From: Pedosphaera sp.
GTDB taxonomy: Bacteria; Verrucomicrobiota; Verrucomicrobiia; Limisphaerales; AAA164-E04
Direction: 5' to 3'
DNA: 64,000 bases
NCBI GenBank assembly: GCA_002690655.1
Contig: NZFL01000011.1
Location: forward strand, 169,448-233,447
The notes beneath the pieces are model-generated. The model did not search any database. It saw only the letters and a list, made by a program, of their open reading frames with translations, and was not told the origin of the DNA. The position numbers and the translations under genes were made by a program. Of the stretch, positions 63,727 through 64,000 are shown piece by piece (positions within the stretch are counted from its first letter, which is position 1; each line of letters starts with the position of its first letter).

Positions 63727-64000
63727 GAAATAAAAAGGATTTTGGGTTGCTGGAAAATTGGGCAGACATCAACCTGAAAAAAATTTCATCAACAAAGATT
63801 CCAGAGGATTTTTTGGATAGAGTAATGGATAGAGCAAAAGGTCCTGAAGTCACTGATATTACCCCAGAAACTCCCTCTGCTCTCATAAGCTGGGTGCGGT
63901 TTTTAGTTGTGCTCAGTTCCTTGTTGCTAATAGCGATCGGATTTTTCTGGAACACAGAGGCGGCGCAAAATTGGTGGTCAAACACGCGCCCTGGAATGAC
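63723..64000 (+). CDS. Probable anti-sigma factor, 3' end beyond the window
   Basis: The frame from ATG 63723 overlaps the sigma stop by four bases (ATGA) and runs open to the window edge (92 full codons visible). It has a charged cytoplasmic start ('RNKKDFGLLENWADINLKK'), one transmembrane segment at about 61-77 ('WVRFLVVLSSLLLIAIGFFW') and a short outer part. Position and topology match a membrane anti-sigma factor. No zinc-binding HxxxCxxC motif is seen in the visible part. Confidence 0.75.
   Translation, partial: MRNKKDFGLLENWADINLKKISSTKIPEDFLDRVMDRAKGPEVTDITPETPSALISWVRFLVVLSSLLLIAIGFFWNTEAAQNWWSNTRPGM

Overview
The window looks like a chromosomal segment from a Verrucomicrobiota-type bacterium (PVC group), probably a free-living aquatic polysaccharide degrader; this is inferred from gene content, not from a marker tree. 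The clues are a DUF1501 protein, formylglycine-type sulfatases, DUF1080 and ThuA proteins, a neutral-ceramidase-like protein, an exosortase with an EpsI-like partner, and an IspG of the long, inserted type. The Mla-type (MCE) system and the lipoproteins show a Gram-negative envelope. No tRNA, rRNA, CRISPR array, insertion sequence or prophage was seen.

Layout. 1-11 kb: tail of a DUF1501 gene, EpsI-like protein plus exosortase, secreted ceramidase-like protein, Do-type protease, UbiA-like prenyltransferase, sialidase-like protein, secreted esterase, TruA. 11-18 kb: LamG-like protein, then a co-directional run dapF-dapA-hemB-rseP-ispG. 18-22 kb, minus strand: complete MCE lipid-transport operon (STAS-permease fusion, ATPase, MCE protein, auxiliary lipoprotein). 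22-27 kb: sulfatase, a long gene-poor gap with an unattached terminator, ThuA/beta-propeller fusion, DUF1080 lipoprotein. 27-33 kb, minus strand: ribose-type ABC transporter operon that also carries a divergent AroE-like dehydrogenase and a DUF4432 mutarotase-like protein. 33-37 kb: a decayed sulfatase, then an exonuclease plus a LigB-type DNA ligase whose adenylylation lysine is absent. 37-46 kb: gamma-glutamyltransferase, PLP dehydratase, clpP-clpX, aminotransferase, orphan ABC ATPase, dnaA, and an AT-rich dnaA-proximal region with DnaA-box-like sites. 46-52 kb, minus strand: NfeD-type protease, FAD oxidoreductase plus radical SAM pair, decayed GNAT acetyltransferase, rnc, a zinc-ribbon-like protein with a ten-base homopolymer. 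53-55 kb: amtB and a P-II gene behind a near-perfect sigma-54 promoter. 55-64 kb: mogA, a coupled membrane protein and coiled-coil protein of unknown role, decayed cardiolipin synthase, DUF547 protein, beta-CASP nuclease, ECF sigma factor and the start of a probable anti-sigma gene.

How it fits together. Secreted hydrolases (sulfatase, sialidase-like, esterase, DUF1080, ThuA) and the sugar importer suggest sulfated or acetylated glycan use. Housekeeping blocks cover lysine/peptidoglycan precursors, tetrapyrroles, isoprenoids, envelope stress proteolysis, ClpXP, replication initiation and nitrogen sensing.

Most notable: (1) a full-length LigB-type ligase lacking the catalytic lysine and several other active-site residues, paired with an exonuclease whose metal ligands are intact; (2) three independent pseudogenes (sulfatase, GNAT, cardiolipin synthase), each with internal deletion plus stops or frameshifts, among intact neighbours; (3) an AroE-like enzyme without the shikimate-binding serines inside a sugar-transport operon; (4) a radical SAM/FAD oxidoreductase pair; (5) a coupled membrane protein/coiled-coil pair with a protease-like tail.
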